64,000 nucleotides of DNA, from assembly GCF_914767665.1 (NCBI RefSeq), contig NC_059502.1, positions 42,705,812 through 42,769,811 on the forward strand, in the 5' to 3' direction. Under the pieces are notes generated by a model, which did no database searches, had not been told where the DNA came from, and worked only from the letters and a program-made list of their open reading frames with translations. This document shows positions 29,604-42,271 of this stretch, one piece after another. Made by a program: the position numbers and the translations under genes. Each line of letters opens with the position of its first letter. The stretch's first letter is position 1. The stretch is from Harmonia axyridis (taxonomy: Eukaryota > Arthropoda > Insecta > Coleoptera > Coccinellidae).

Positions 29604-32600
29604 TTATACCAATGTGGTTTCCATAGACACGTGTGTCAAGCTTTCGTCCCTGTGCAATACGATGAAAAGTGTTAGAATGAGAAACATTGAAGAAAATAAC
29701 AAACGAATGAAATCAACAACAGAAGTCAGTCGTGCATTTGTGGTTACAGCAGCAATTGACCTTACCACGTGGGAGATTATAGCTACCTGCGTGACATCCA
29801 AGTCCAAGAAAATCAACAATGTGGAACGGCTTACTTGGATAATTGTTCATTAAACAAAAAGAATTGAATAAGAACAGTCCCTTATACCAAAGTGGTTTCC
29901 TTAGACACGTGTGTCAAGCTTTCGTCCCTGTGCAATACGATGAAAAGTGTTAGAATGAGAAACATTGAAGGAAATAACAAACAAATGAAATCAACAACAG
30001 AAGTCAGTCGTGCATTTGTGGTTACAGCAGCAATTGACCTTACCACGTTACAGATTATAGCTACCTGCGTGTCATCCGAGTCCAAGAAAATCAACAATGT
30101 GGAATGGCTTACTTGGATAATTGATCATCATACAGAAAGAAGGGAATAAGAACAGTCCCTTATACCAATGTGGTTTACATAGACACGTGTGTCAAGCTTT
30201 CGTCCCTGTGCAATACGATGAGAAGTGTTAGAATGAGAAACATTGAAGGAAATTACAAACAAATGAAATCAACAACAGAAGTCAGCCGTCCAATTGTGGT
30301 TACAGCAGCAATTTACCTTACCACGTGGGAGATTATAGCTACCCGCGTGTCATCCGATTCCAAGAAAATCAACAATGTGGAATGGCTTACTTGGATAATT
30401 GTTCATTAAACAAAACGAAGGGAATAAGAACAGTCCCTTATACCAAAGTGGTTTCCTTAGACACGTGTGTCAAGCTTTCGTCCCTGTGCAATACGATGAA
30501 AAGTGTTAGAATGAGAAACATTGAAGGAAATAACAAACAAATGAAATCAACAACAGAAGTCAGTCGTGCATTTGTGGATACAGCAGCAATTTACCTAACC
30601 ACGTAAAAGATTATAGCTACCTGCGTATCATCCGAGTCCAAGAAAATCAACAATGTGGAATGGCTTACTTGGATAATTGATCATTATACAGAAAGAAGGG
30701 AATAAGAACAGTCCCTTATACCAATGTGGTTTCCTTAGACACGTGTGTCAAGCTTTCGTCCCTGTGCAATACGATGAAAAGTGTTAGAATGAGAAACATA
30801 GAAGGAAATAACAAACAAATGAAATCAACAACAGAAGTCAGTCGTGCATTTGTGGTTACAGCAGCAATTGAACTTACCACGTGGGAGATTATAGCTACCT
30901 GCGTGACATCCGAGTCCAAGAAAATCAACAATGTGGAATGGCCTACTTGGATAATTGTTGATTAAACAAAAAAAAGAGAATAAGAACAGTCCCTTATACC
31001 AAAGTGGTTTCCTTAGACACGTGTGTCAAGCTTTCGTCCCTGTGCAATACGATGAGAAGTGTTAGAATGAGAAACATTGAAAGAAATAACAAACAAATGA
31101 AATCAACATTAGAAGTCAGTCGTGCATTTGTGGTTACAGCAGCAATTGACCTTACCACGTGGGAGATTATAACTACCTGCGTGACATCCGAGTCCAAGAA
31201 AATCAACAATGTGGAATAGCCTACTTGGATAATTGTTGATTGAACAAAAAAAAAAATAAGAACAGTCCCTTATACCAAAGTGGTTTCCTTAGACACGTGT
31301 GTCAAGCTTTCGTCCCTGTGCAATACGATGAGAAGTGTTAGAATGAGAAACATTGGAGGAAATAACAAACAAATGAAATCAACAACAGAAGTCAGTCGTG
31401 CATTTGTGATTACAGCAGCAATTGACCTTACCACGTGGGAGATTATAGCTAGCTGCGTGACATCCGAGTCCAAGAAAATCAACAATGTGGAATGGCTTAC
31501 TTGGATAATTGATCATTATACAGAAAGAATGAAGTAAGAACAGTCCCTTATACCAATGTGGTTTCCATAGACACGTGTGTCAAGCTTTCGTCCCTGTGCA
31601 ATACGATGAAAAGTGTTAGAATGAGAAACATTGAAGAAAATAACAAACGAATGAAATCAACAACAGAAGTCAGTCGTGCATTTGTGGTTACAGCAGCAAT
31701 TGACCTTACCACGTGAGAGATTATAGCTACCTGCGTGACATCCGATTCCAAGAAAATCAACAATGTGGAATGGCTTACTTGGATAATTGTTCATTAAACA
31801 AAACGAAGGGAATAAGAACAGTCCCTTATACCAAAGTGGTTTCCTTAGACACGCGTGTCAAGCTTTCGTCCCTGTGCAATACGATGAAAAGTGTTAGAAT
31901 GAGAAACATAGAAGGAAATAACAAACAAATGAAATCAACAACAGAAGTCAGTCGTGCATTTGTGGATACAGCAGCAATTTACCTTACCACGTGAGAGATT
32001 ATAGCTACCTGCGTGTCATCCGAGTCCAAGAAAATCAACAATGTGGAATGGCTTACTTGGATAATTGATCATCATACAGGAAGAAGGGAATAAGAACAGT
32101 CCCTTATACCAATGTGGTTTACACAGACACGTGTGTCAAGCTTTCGTCCCTGTGCAATACGATGAGAAGTGTTAGATTGAGAAACATTGAAGGAAATTAC
32201 AAACAAATGAAATCAACAACAGAAGTCAGTCGTGCATTTGTGATCACAGCAGCAATTGACCTTACCACGTGGGAGATTATAGCTAGCTGCGTGACATCCG
32301 AGTCCAAGAAAATCAACAATGTGGAATGGCTTACTTGGATAATTGATCATTATACAGAAAGAATGAAGTAAGAACAGTCCCTTATACCAATGTGGTTTCC
32401 ATAGACACGTGTGTCAAGCTTTCGTCCCTGTGCAATACGATGAAAAGTGTTAGAATGAGAAACATTGAAGAAAATAACAAACGAATGAAATCAACAACAG
32501 AAGTCAGTCGTGCATTTGTGGTTACAGCAGCAATTGACCTTACCACGTGGGAGATTATAGCTACCTGCGTGACATCCAAGTCCAAGAAAATCAACAATGT

Positions 32601-34817
32601 GGAATGGCTTACTTGGATAATTGATCATTATACAGAAAGAATGAAGTAAGAACAGTCCCTTATACCAATGTGGTTTCCATAGACACGTGTGTCAAGCTTT
32701 CGTCCCTGTGCAATACGATGAAAAGTGTTAGAATGAGAAACATTGAAGAAAATAACAAACGAATGAAATCAACAACAGAAGTCAGTCGTGCATTTGTGGT
32801 TACAGCAGCAATTGACCTTACCACGTGGGAGATTATAGCTACCTGCGTGACATCCAAGTCCAAGAAAATCAACAATGTGGAACGGCTTACTTGGATAATT
32901 GTTCATTAAACAAAAAGAATTGAATAAGAACAGTCCCTTATACCAAAGTGGTTTCCTTAGAAACGTGTGTCAAGCTTTCGTCCCTGTGCAATACGATGAA
33001 AAGTGTTAGAATGAGAAACATTGAAGGAAATAACAAACAAATGAAATCAACAACAGAAGTCAGTCGTGCATTTGTGGTTACAGCAGCAATTGACCTTACC
33101 ACGTTACAGATTATAGCTACCTGCGTGTCATCCGAGTCCAAGAAAATCAACAATGTGGAATGGCTTACTTGGATAATTGATCATCATACAGAAAGAAGGG
33201 AATAAGAACAGTCCCTTATACCAATGTGGTTTACATAGACACGTGTGTCAAGCTTTCGTCCCTGTGCAATACGATGAGAAGTGTTAGAATGAGAAACATT
33301 GAAGGAAATTACAAACAAATGAAATCAACAACAGAAGTCAGCCGTCCAATTGTGGTTACAGCAGCAATTTACCTTACCACGTGGGAGATTATAGCTACCC
33401 GCGTGTCATCCGATTCCAAGAAAATCAACAATGTGGAATGGCTTACTTGGATAATTGTTCATTAAACAAAACGAAGGGAATAAGAACAGTCCCTTATACC
33501 AAAGTGGTTTCCTTAGACACGCGTGTCAAGCTCTCGTCCCTGTGCAATACGATGAAAAGTGTTAGAATGAGAAACATAGAAGGAAATAACAAACAAATGA
33601 AATCAACAACAGAAGTCAGTCGTGCATTTGTGGATACAGCAGCAATTTACCTAACCACGTAAAAGATTATAGCTACCTGCGTGTCATCCGAGTCCAAGAA
33701 AATCAACAATGTGGAATGGCTTACTTGGATAATTGATCACTATACAGAAAGAAGGGAATAAGAACAGTCCCTTATACCAATGTGGTTTCCTTAGACACGT
33801 GTGTCAAGCTTTCGTCCCTGTGCAATACGATGAAAAGTGTTAGAATGAGAAACATAGAAGGAAATAACAAACAAATGAAATCAACAACAGAAGTCAGTCG
33901 TGCATTTGTGGTTACAGCAGCAATTGACCTTACCACGTGGGAGATTATAGCTACCTGCGTGACATCCGAGTCCAAGAAAATCAACAATGTGGAATGGCCT
34001 ACTTGGATAATTGTTGATTAAACAAAAAAAGAGAATAAGAACAGTCCCTTATACCAAAGTGGTTTCCTTAGACACGTGTGTCAAGCTTTCGTCCCTGTGC
34101 AATACGATGAGAAGTGTTAGAATGAGAAACATTGAAAGAAATAACAAACAAATGAAATCAACATTAGAAGTCAGTCGTGCATTTGTGGTTACAGCAGCAA
34201 TTGACCTTACCACGTGGGAGATTATAACTACCTGCGTGACATCCGAGTCCAAGAAAATCAACAATGTGGAATAGCCTACTTGGATAATTGTTGATTGAAC
34301 AAAAAAAAAATAAGAACAGTACCTTATACCAAAGTGGTTTCCTTAGACACGTGTGTCAAGCTTTCGTCCCTGTGCAATACGATGAGAAGTGTTAGAATGA
34401 GAAACATTGGAGGAAATAACAAACAAATGAAATCAACAACAGAAGTCAGTCGTGCATTTGTGATTACAGCAGCAATTGACCTTACCACGTGGGAGATTAT
34501 AGCTAGCTGCGTGACATCCGAGTCCAAGAAAATCAACAATGTGGAATGGCTTACTTGGATAATTGATCATTATACAGAAAGAATGAAGTAAGAACAGTCC
34601 CTTATACCAATGTGGTTTCCATAGACACGTGTGTCAAGCTTTCGTCCCTGTGCAATACGATGAAAAGTGTTAGAATGAGAAACATTGAAGAAAATAACAA
34701 ACGAATGAAATCAACAACAGAAGTCAGTCGTGCATTTGTGGTTACAGCAGCAATTGACCTTACCACGCGAGAGATTATAGCTACCTGCGTGACATCCGAG
34801 TCCAAGAAAATCAACAA
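29604..34817 (+). repeat. Higher-order repeat, 11 monomers, about 3,056-bp period
   Basis: Monomer variants at about 29,604-31,763 recur in the same order at about 32,660-34,817, offset 3,056 bp, falling to 3,054 bp after two 1-bp linker changes. Matching marks include the ATCCAAGTCC variant (about 29,806 and 32,862), CAGCCGTCCAATTGTGG (about 30,282 and 33,338) and the A-rich linkers. Confidence 0.8.
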
Positions 34818-36520
34818 TGTGGAACGGCTTATTTGGATAATTGTTCATTAAACAAAAAGAATTGAATAAGAACAGTCCCTTATACCAAAGTGGTTTCCTT
34901 AGACACGTGTGTCAAGCTTTCGTCCCTGTGCAATACGATGAAAAGTGTTAGAATGAGAAACATTGAAGGAAATAACAAACAAATGAAATCAACAACAGAA
35001 GTCAGTCGTGCATTTGTGGTTACAGCAGCAATTGACCTTACCACGTTACAGATTATAGCTACCTGCGTGTCATCCGAGTCCAAGAAAATCAACAATGTGG
35101 AATGGCTTACTTGGATAATTGATCATCATACAGAAAGAAGGGAATAAGAACAGTCCCTTATACCAATGTGGTTTACATAGACACGTGTGTCAAGCTTTCG
35201 TCCCTGTGCAATACGATGAGAAGTGTTAGAATGAGAAACATTGAAGGAAATTACAAACAAATGAAATCAACAACAGAAGTCAGTCGTGCATTTGTGGTTA
35301 CAGCAGCAATTGACCTCACCACGTTACAGATTATAGCTACCTGCGTGTCATCCGAGTCCAAGAAAATCAACAATGTGGAATGGTTTACTTGGATAATTGA
35401 TCATCATACAGAAAGAAGGGAATAAGAACAGTCCCTAATACCAATGTGGTTTCCATAGACACGTGTGTCAAGCTTTCATCCCTGTGCAATACGATGAGAA
35501 GTGTTAGAATGAGAAACATTGAAGGAAATAACAAACAAATGAAATCAACAACAGAAGTCAGCCGTCCAATTGTGGTTACAGCAGCAATTGACCTTACCAC
35601 GTGGGAGATTATAGCTACCTGCGTGACATTCGAGTCCAAGAAAATCAACAATGTGGAATGGTTTATTTGGATAATTGATCATCATACAGAAAGAAGGGAA
35701 TAAGAACAGTCCCTTATACCAATGTGGTTTCCATAGACACGTGTGTCAAGCTTTCGTCCCTGTGCAATACGATGAGAAGTGTTAGAATGAGAAACATTGA
35801 AGGAAATAACAAACAAATGAAATCAACAACAGAAGTCAGCCGTCCAATTGTGGTTACAGCAGCAATTGACCTTACCACGTGGGAGATTATAGCTACCTGC
35901 GTGTCATCCGAGTCCAAGAAAATCAACAATGTGGAATGGTTTACTTGGATAATTGATCATCATTCAGAAAGAAGGGAATAAGAACAGTCCCTAATACCAA
36001 TGTGGTTTCCATAGACACGTGTGTCAAGCTTTCGTCCCTGTGCAATACGATGAGAAGTGTTAGAATGAGAAACATTGAAGGAAATAACAAACAAATGAAA
36101 TCAACAACAGAAGTCAGCCGTCCAATTGTGGTTACAGCAGCAATTGACCTTACCACGTGGGAGATTATAGCTACCTGCGTGACATTCGAGTCCAAGAAAA
36201 TCAACAATGTGGAATGGTTTACTTGGATAATTGATCATCATACAGAAAGAAGGGAATAAGAACAGTCCCTTATACCAATGTGGTTTCCATAGACACGTGT
36301 GTCAAGCTTTCGTCCCTGTGCAATACGATGAGAAGTGTTAGAATGAGAAACATTGAAGGAAATAACAAACAAATGAAATCAACAACAGAAGTCAGCCGTC
36401 CAATTGTGGTTACAGCAGCAATTGACCTTACCACGTGGGAGATTATAGCTACCTGCGTGACATCCGAGTCCAAGAAAATCAACAATGTGGAATGGCTTAC
36501 TTGGATAATTGATCATCATA

Positions 36521-36532
36521 CAGAAAGGAAAT
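36521..36532 (+). repeat. Deletion joint in a monomer (109 bp missing), copy 1
   Basis: CAGAAAG, from the monomer end, runs straight into GGAAATAACAAAC from the middle of the next monomer, with AAG shared at the joint. The HindIII site and the ACACGTGT palindrome are lost. The same joint recurs at 49,547-49,558. Confidence 0.85.
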
Positions 36533-39403
36533 AACAAACAAATGAAATCAACAACAGAAGTCAGTCGTGCATTTGTGGATACAGCAGCAATTTACCTAAC
36601 CACGTAAAAGATTATAGCTACCTGCGTGTCATCCGAGTCCAAGAAAATCAACAATGTGGAATGGCTTACTTGGATAATTGATCATTATACAGAAAGAAGG
36701 GAATAAGAACAGTCCCTTATACCAATGTGGTTTCCTTAGACACGTGTGTCAAGCTTTCGTCCCTGTGCAATACGATGAAAAGTGTTAGAATGAGAAACAT
36801 AGAAGGAAATAACAAACAAATGAAATCAACAACAGAAGTCAGTCGTGCATTTGTGGTTACAGCAGCAATTGACCTTACCACGTGGGAGATTATAGCTACC
36901 TGCGTGACATCCGAGTCCAAGAAAATCAACAATGTGGAATGGCTTACTTGGATAATTGTTCATTAAACAAAACGAAGGGAATAAGAACAGTCCCTTATAC
37001 CAAAGTGGTTTCCTTAGACACGCGTGTCAAGCTGTCGTCCCTGTGCAATACGATGAAAAGTGTTAGAATGAGAAACATAGAAGGAAATAACAAACAAATG
37101 AAATCAACAACAGAAGTCAGTCGTGCATTTGTGGTTACAGCAGCAATTGACCTTACCACGTGGGAGATTATAGCTACCTGCGTAACATCCGAGTCCAAGA
37201 AAATCAACAATGTGGAATGGCTTACTTGGATAATTGATCATTATACAGAAAGAATGAAGTAAGAACAATCCCTTATACCAATGTGGTTTCCATAGACACG
37301 TGTGTCAAGCTTTCGTCCCTGTGCAATACGATGAAAAGTGTTAGAATGAGAAACATTGAAGAAAATAACAAACGAATGAAATCAACAACAGAAGTCAGTC
37401 GTGCATTTGTGGTTACAGCAGCAATTGACCTTACCACGTAAAAGATTATAGCTACCTGCGTGTCATCCGAGTCCAAGAAAATCAACAATGTGGAATGGCT
37501 TACTTGGATAATTGATCATTATACAGAAAGAAGGGAATAAGAACAGTCCCTTATACCAATGTGGTTTCCATAGACACGTGTGTCAAGCTTTCCTCCCTGT
37601 GCAATACGATGAGAAGTGTTAGAATGAGAAACATTGAAGGAAATAACAAACAAATCAAATCAACAACAGAAGTCAGTCGTGCATTTGTGATTACAGCAGC
37701 AATTGACCTTACCACGTGGGAGATTATAGCTAGCTGCGTGACATCCGAGTCCAAGAAAATCAACAATGTGGAATGGCTTACTTGGATAATTGATCATTAT
37801 ACAGAAAGAATGAAGTAAGAACAAACCCTTATACCAATGTGGTTTCCATAGACACGTGTGTCAAGCTTTCGTCCCTGTGCAATACGATGAAAAGTGTTAG
37901 AATGAGAAACATTGAAGAAAATAACAAACGAATGAAATCAACAACAGAAGTCAGTCGTGCATTTGTGGTTACAGCAGCAATTGACCTTACCACGTGGGAG
38001 ATTATAGCTACCTGCGTGACATCCGAGTCCAAGAAAATCAACAATGTGGAACGGCTTACTTGGATAATTGTTCATTAAACAAAAAGAATTGAATAAGAAC
38101 AGTCCCTTATACCAAAGTGGTTTCCTTAGACACGCGTGTCAAGCTTTCGTCCCTGTGCAATAAGATGAAAAGTGTTAGAATGAGAAACATAGAAGGAAAT
38201 AACAAACAAATGAAATCAACAACAGAAGTCAGTCGTGCATTTGTGGTTACAGCAGCAATTGACCTTACCACGTGGGAGATTATAGCTACCCGCGTGTCAT
38301 CCGATTCCAAGAAAATCAACAATGTGGAATGGCTTACTTGGATAATTGTTCATTAAACAAAACGAAGGGAATAAGAACAGTCCCTTATACCAAAGTGGTT
38401 TCCTTAGACACGCGTGTCAAGCTTTCGTCCCTGTGCAATACGATGAAAAGTGTTAGAATGAGAAACATAGAAGGAAATAACAAATAAATGAAATCAACAA
38501 CAGAAGTCAGTCGTGCATTTGTGGATACAGCAGCAATTTACCTAACCACGTAAAAGATTATAGCTACCTGCGTGTCATCCGAGTCCAAGAAAATCAACAA
38601 TGTGGAATGGCTTACTTGGATAATTGATCATCATACAGAAAGAAGGGAATAAGAACAGTCCCTTATACCAATGTGGTTTACATAGACACGTGTGTCAAGC
38701 TTTCGTCCCTGTGCAATACGATGAGAAGTGTTAGAATGAGAAACATTGAAGGAAATTACAAACAAATGAATTCAACAACAGAAGTCAGTCGTGCATTTGT
38801 GGTTACAGCAGCAATTGACCTTACCACGTGGGAGATTATAGCTACCTGCGTAACATCCGAGTCCAAGAAAATCAACAATGTGGAATGGCTTACTTGGATA
38901 ATTGATCATTATACAGAAAGAATGAAGTAAGAACAGTCCCTTATACCAATGTGGTTTCCATAGACACGTGTGTCAAGCTTTCGTCCCTGTGCAATACGAT
39001 GAAAAGTGTTAGAATGAGAAACATTGAAGAAAATAACAAACGAATGAAATCAACAACAGAAGTCAGTCGTGCATTTGTGGTTACAGCAGCAATTGACCTT
39101 ACCACGTGAGAGATTATAGCTACCTGCGTGACATCCGAGTCCAAGAAAATCAACAATGTGGAACGGCTTACTTGGATAATTGTTCATTAAACAAAAAGAA
39201 TTGAATAAGAACAGTCCCTTATACCAAAGTGGTTTCCTTAGACACGTGTGTCAAGCTTTCGTCCCTGTGCAATACGATGAAAAGAGTTAGAATGAGAAAC
39301 ATTGAAGGAAATAACAAACAAATGAAATCAACAACAGAAGTCAGTCGTGCATTTGTGGTTACAGCAGCAATTGACCTTACCACGTTACAGATTATAGCTA
39401 CCT

Positions 39404-39407
39404 GCGT
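39404..39407. repeat. Target site duplication GCGT, left of the LTR element
   Basis: GCGT immediately precedes the TG of the left LTR and is repeated at 48,096-48,099 just after the CA of the right LTR. Joining the flanks with one GCGT rebuilds a normal monomer (CTACCTGCGTGTCATCC). A 4-bp duplication fits Ty3/Gypsy integration. Confidence 0.95.
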
Positions 39408-39416
39408 TGTAACGAA

Positions 39417-39446
39417 GTCTGATTATTCCCGTAGGAATAATCAGGC
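39417..39446. repeat. Hairpin-forming inverted repeat at the LTR start
   Basis: TGATTATTCC (39,420-39,429) and GGAATAATCA (39,434-39,443) are perfect inverted copies around a 4-base CGTA loop. The stem extends by three more pairs, one of them G-T. The same structure occurs in the 3' LTR at about 46,806-46,835. Confidence 0.75.
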
Positions 39447-39724
39447 TCCGTCTAAAGAATATTTTATTGTTTTCCGTTTAAATTAATCATTCTGATATAT
39501 TCCGTAAATATTGGAAATAATTTATTAATTGTTCACCGCGATAAAGAAAAAGTCCATGCTTCATGTTTTTCAACCGACCAGGGCCTCGAATAATCCGAGT
39601 GAAATAATATAAGAAATTATTTATTTCGGCGTTTTTACCGCTGATATATTTTTTTCCATATGTTAGATTACGTTCCGCCAAGAGAATTTTCTCGAAAAAC
39701 GAGGTTTTTGTCGACATGAAGAGT

Positions 39725-39815
39725 CACGTGGGCCGAATTCCTTCACCGTCCCGCACCGAAGTTATAAAAGGGGGTAACCGACCCAAAATCGGGGATTCAT
39801 GTTTAGGCAGTCAGT
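39725..39815 (+). promoter_or_regulatory. Candidate LTR promoter: E-box, TATA box, initiator
   Basis: CACGTG lies at 39,725-39,730, TATAAAAG at 39,763-39,770, and an insect-type initiator TCAGT at 39,811-39,815. The TATA-to-initiator distance is about 45 bp, somewhat long, so the true start may lie nearer 39,795. If this is the promoter, U3 is about 390 bp and R plus U5 make up the rest. The E-box core matches the palindrome repeated through the surrounding satellite. Confidence 0.55.
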
Positions 39816-40507
39816 ATTATCGGTTATGAAATTGATGTTCAGGCATTCAGATAGTTGATTAGTAGTTTTCAGTAGTTTAGATAGTAGAGATTTTCAGATT
39901 CAGTAGTATAGTAAAGTTAGTTATTCAGATAGATTTAGGTAGTAGATAGTTCAGTAGTTAGTTAGTTAGATTTAGAAGTTTAGGCAGTAGTTTTAGTTTT
40001 AGAAAAGACATTTTGGTTAAGTGGTTACCAGGTGACCGGAAAATAGTAAAATTGGTAATTGAACGCCAATAATTACAAATCCGTTTCTGAGGTCGAAAAT
40101 CGCCATTTTCATCAGTAAACTTACTTGTTAGTCTTTTTCTGGGGAGTTTGCTAATTTTTACTTGTGACTTTCTTACGAGTGAATATTCAAGGGTTTCATT
40201 TGATAGAGACAACGAGAGGGTGGTGTACCGGTGGAGTTTTTCAACGCGCTAGGATTAGTTTTCATTCCTTCCCGACTCTACAAAATCCACGATTCTCAAT
40301 CTCCAAATATCATAATTTCCCGGCTCCCGGATCCGACTAACTTGTTCAACGGTTCTGACTGACAATAAATTGGTGAGGTAAGGACACAGTAGTTGTAGAC
40401 AGTACAAATTATCTCAGTAACCGAATTAAAGTATACAGATTGATATAATTTATGCTTTTTCTGATTTCCCGTTTTTGCTGAGATTGTCTGTATTGTAGAA
40501 TTGAATC

Positions 40508-40513
40508 AATAAA
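40508..40513 (+). terminator. Candidate poly(A) signal AATAAA in the LTR
   Basis: AATAAA at 40,508-40,513 lies about 700 bp downstream of the candidate start, with T-rich sequence following. An alternative AATAAA is at 40,374-40,379. Both recur in the 3' LTR, where they would end the transcript. Confidence 0.45.
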
Positions 40514-40708
40514 CCTATTAATTTTGTTGCGTTGTTTGTTACTTGGTCACCGCTACCATCCTAGGTGACACCGAATCCTGTCTTCACTAAGCTGCCCTGG
40601 TAAGGTTTGTCAATTTCTCCCTAAAATTGGCTGGCGCTCGAGATACTACTGCAAAGTGCTGAAGGGCAATTGGCAGAGGCGCCAGTGACGCAAAAAGGAC
40701 GTGACAAA

Positions 40709-40726
40709 TGGCGCCCGAGCAGGGAC
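40709..40726 (+). other. Primer-binding site, tRNA-Lys-like
   Basis: TGGCGCCCGAGCAGGGAC lies 2 bp after the 5' LTR. It is complementary to the 3' end of a lysine tRNA of the UUU type, with one mismatch from the usual TGGCGCCCGAACAGGGAC form. Its place and length fit minus-strand priming. Confidence 0.85.
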
Positions 40727-41795
40727 TTGAGAAGACAACGCTACAAAAGGACAGAATAGCTCCCGATCTTCAGAAAACGACGCTTAAGGGTGTAAGGACT
40801 GAAGAGGAACCGAAGGTCAGTGTTACCATTTTTTTTTTCTCTCTCTCTGAGTGGAAGAGATTATCTTCTCCTGTTGGAGGAAGATCCGTATATTGAATTG
40901 ATTTGTTACTGGTACCTAAGTATCAGTGGACTATATTAAAGTGCTATAAACATTTCCGCGTTTGACAATAATTTCCTTTATTAGCAGGAAGCCGACAAAG
41001 CATTGACAGTGTGGACATTTATATCTGAATAACTTTTTTTTTTTTTCTGTTTTGTGTATTGCAGGACTAGAACAATCGACCGCCGGATTTCTTTGTGACT
41101 TTTTCGGTTACGTGAAGGGTTACGGAAAGTGACTTTGGGGTGACACTCAGTGACTATCTTTGTGCGCGTTGAATACTGTTTAACGTTGAGTGGTTGGTTC
41201 AACTCGGACAGAAAACCAGTGAGTATAATTGAGATACTGCTACCGATTGTTTCATTGTACAATCACTGCAGCTAATATAGTGATATCATACCGCCTTCAT
41301 ATAATAGGGTATTGTTCACTGCTACTATTTACTGATCATCGTTTGAATAAAGAAAGATTTGTTTGTTTTTTCCCTTACACACTATTATCCTGAGCAACTT
41401 TATTCCAGGTTGAAACAAGGTAGGGATATAAAAGTCATAAGGACATGGAGATATTTACTGTGATTTTATTTGCTTTTGAACCATAATAGCTGATTTCTGA
41501 TAAATAAAGTTGACTTGTTTTTTATTATTGCTGCCACAGTGAATATAAGTTTTGTTGCTGTGTATTCCTTATTTCTGAATTTACTGATTGCCTGAAACAT
41601 TTTTATTTTGTGTTGAATTGCTGAAGAATTTTTTGAAACAAGTGATTATCGTTATTGATTTGAATAAAGACTTGCATTGATTTTCTTTGTCTGATATTCC
41701 AGGATTGCTGAATTGTGGTTGATTTATTTGAAATATATTTTGACTGTGAATAAAATTGACAACTTGTTATTTTTGAGATTATCTGATTGCTAGAA

Positions 41796-41942
41796 CTGTC
41801 AACTGTGTTTGACAGTGAACATTATTTGAACTACTCGGTTAACCCTACTTTTCTTTTCTGGGTTTGTGAATTATTTTGAAGTTGTCAACTGCGTTTGACA
41901 TTGAATATTTAGTTTCTTCTGGAAATTGTCAACTGTCTGACA
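41796..41942 (+). repeat. Three inverted-repeat motifs in the leader
   Basis: CTGTCAACTGTGTTTGACAG (41,796-41,815), TGTCAACTGCGTTTGACA (41,883-41,900) and TGTCAACTGTCTGACA (41,927-41,942) share TGTCAACTG followed by its inverted partner TTGACA or TGACA. Each can form a small hairpin or bind a dimeric protein. Half-copies TTGACAACTTGT (about 41,757) and TTGTCAACTTGT (about 42,063) flank the group. Confidence 0.6.
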
Positions 41943-42202
41943 TTGGAAAATTTTTTTTTTGAGAATCATAATAAATTTAAACCAACTTGTTTTCTGAAGG
42001 TTTTCTCATTTTTGATTTTCTTTGACTGTATCAAACAATAATTCAAACTTGAATAAATTCTGTTGTCAACTTGTAATTTTTCAGCATTATTGTCTATTAG
42101 TGTTATTTTTGTGCGAGGGATAAGGGAAAAATAAGGACTGTTACCGGGAATAGTGAAGTTGGGGAAAGTGTTCGGACTTCAACGGTTAATAAGAAGAGGA
42201 CA

Positions 42203-42271
42203 ATGTCGAATAACTTCGATAGATTTCCAATCGATTGTTTGAGTTTGGACTTCAACGATTCAATCACTTAA
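42203..42271 (+). CDS. Possible upstream ORF, 22 codons
   Basis: ATG at 42,203 opens a 22-codon frame ending in TAA at 42,269-42,271, 7 nt before the gag start. The predicted peptide begins MSNNFDRFPIDC and resembles nothing known to me. In this position it could modulate initiation at the main ORF or be chance; no ribosome data are available. Confidence 0.3.
   Translation: MSNNFDRFPIDCLSLDFNDSIT

Larger units (their letters stand above)
27828..39407 (+). repeat. Satellite array, inverted right arm, about 42 monomers
   Basis: This is the same 278-bp monomer in reverse complement, ending where the retrotransposon begins. Monomers here include classes that are rare or absent in the left arm: CAGCCGTCCAATTGTGG variants (28,046 onward and 35,560-36,420), A-rich linkers such as AACAAAAAAAAAATAAG near 31,245 and 34,300, and CCACGTTACAG variants. 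Several steps are 276 bp because of linker shortening. The HindIII site is lost in a few copies (near 33,530 and 37,030). Confidence 0.97.
39408..40706 (+). repeat. 5' LTR, 1,299 bp
   Basis: It begins TGTAACG and ends GTGACA, and matches 46,797-48,095 base for base apart from T at 40,393 against A at 47,782. It holds a TATA box, an initiator-like TCAGT, a degenerate AGTAGTTTAG-type low-complexity stretch at about 39,830-40,010, and AATAAA signals. Short open frames inside it occur identically in both LTRs and resemble no protein I know. Confidence 0.95.

Noticed and set aside
39487..40212. Small minus-strand ORFs in the LTR (repeated at 46,876-47,601)
   Set aside because: They are identical only because the LTRs are identical; they resemble no protein and lie over promoter and R/U5 sequence.
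40708..40896. 62-codon ORF beginning in the primer-binding site
   Set aside because: Its start overlaps the primer-binding site, it has no domain, and it runs into a T-rich stretch.
41756..42075. Su(Hw)-type insulator as in Drosophila gypsy
   Set aside because: The repeated motif here (TGTCAACTG) does not match the Su(Hw) consensus as I know it.
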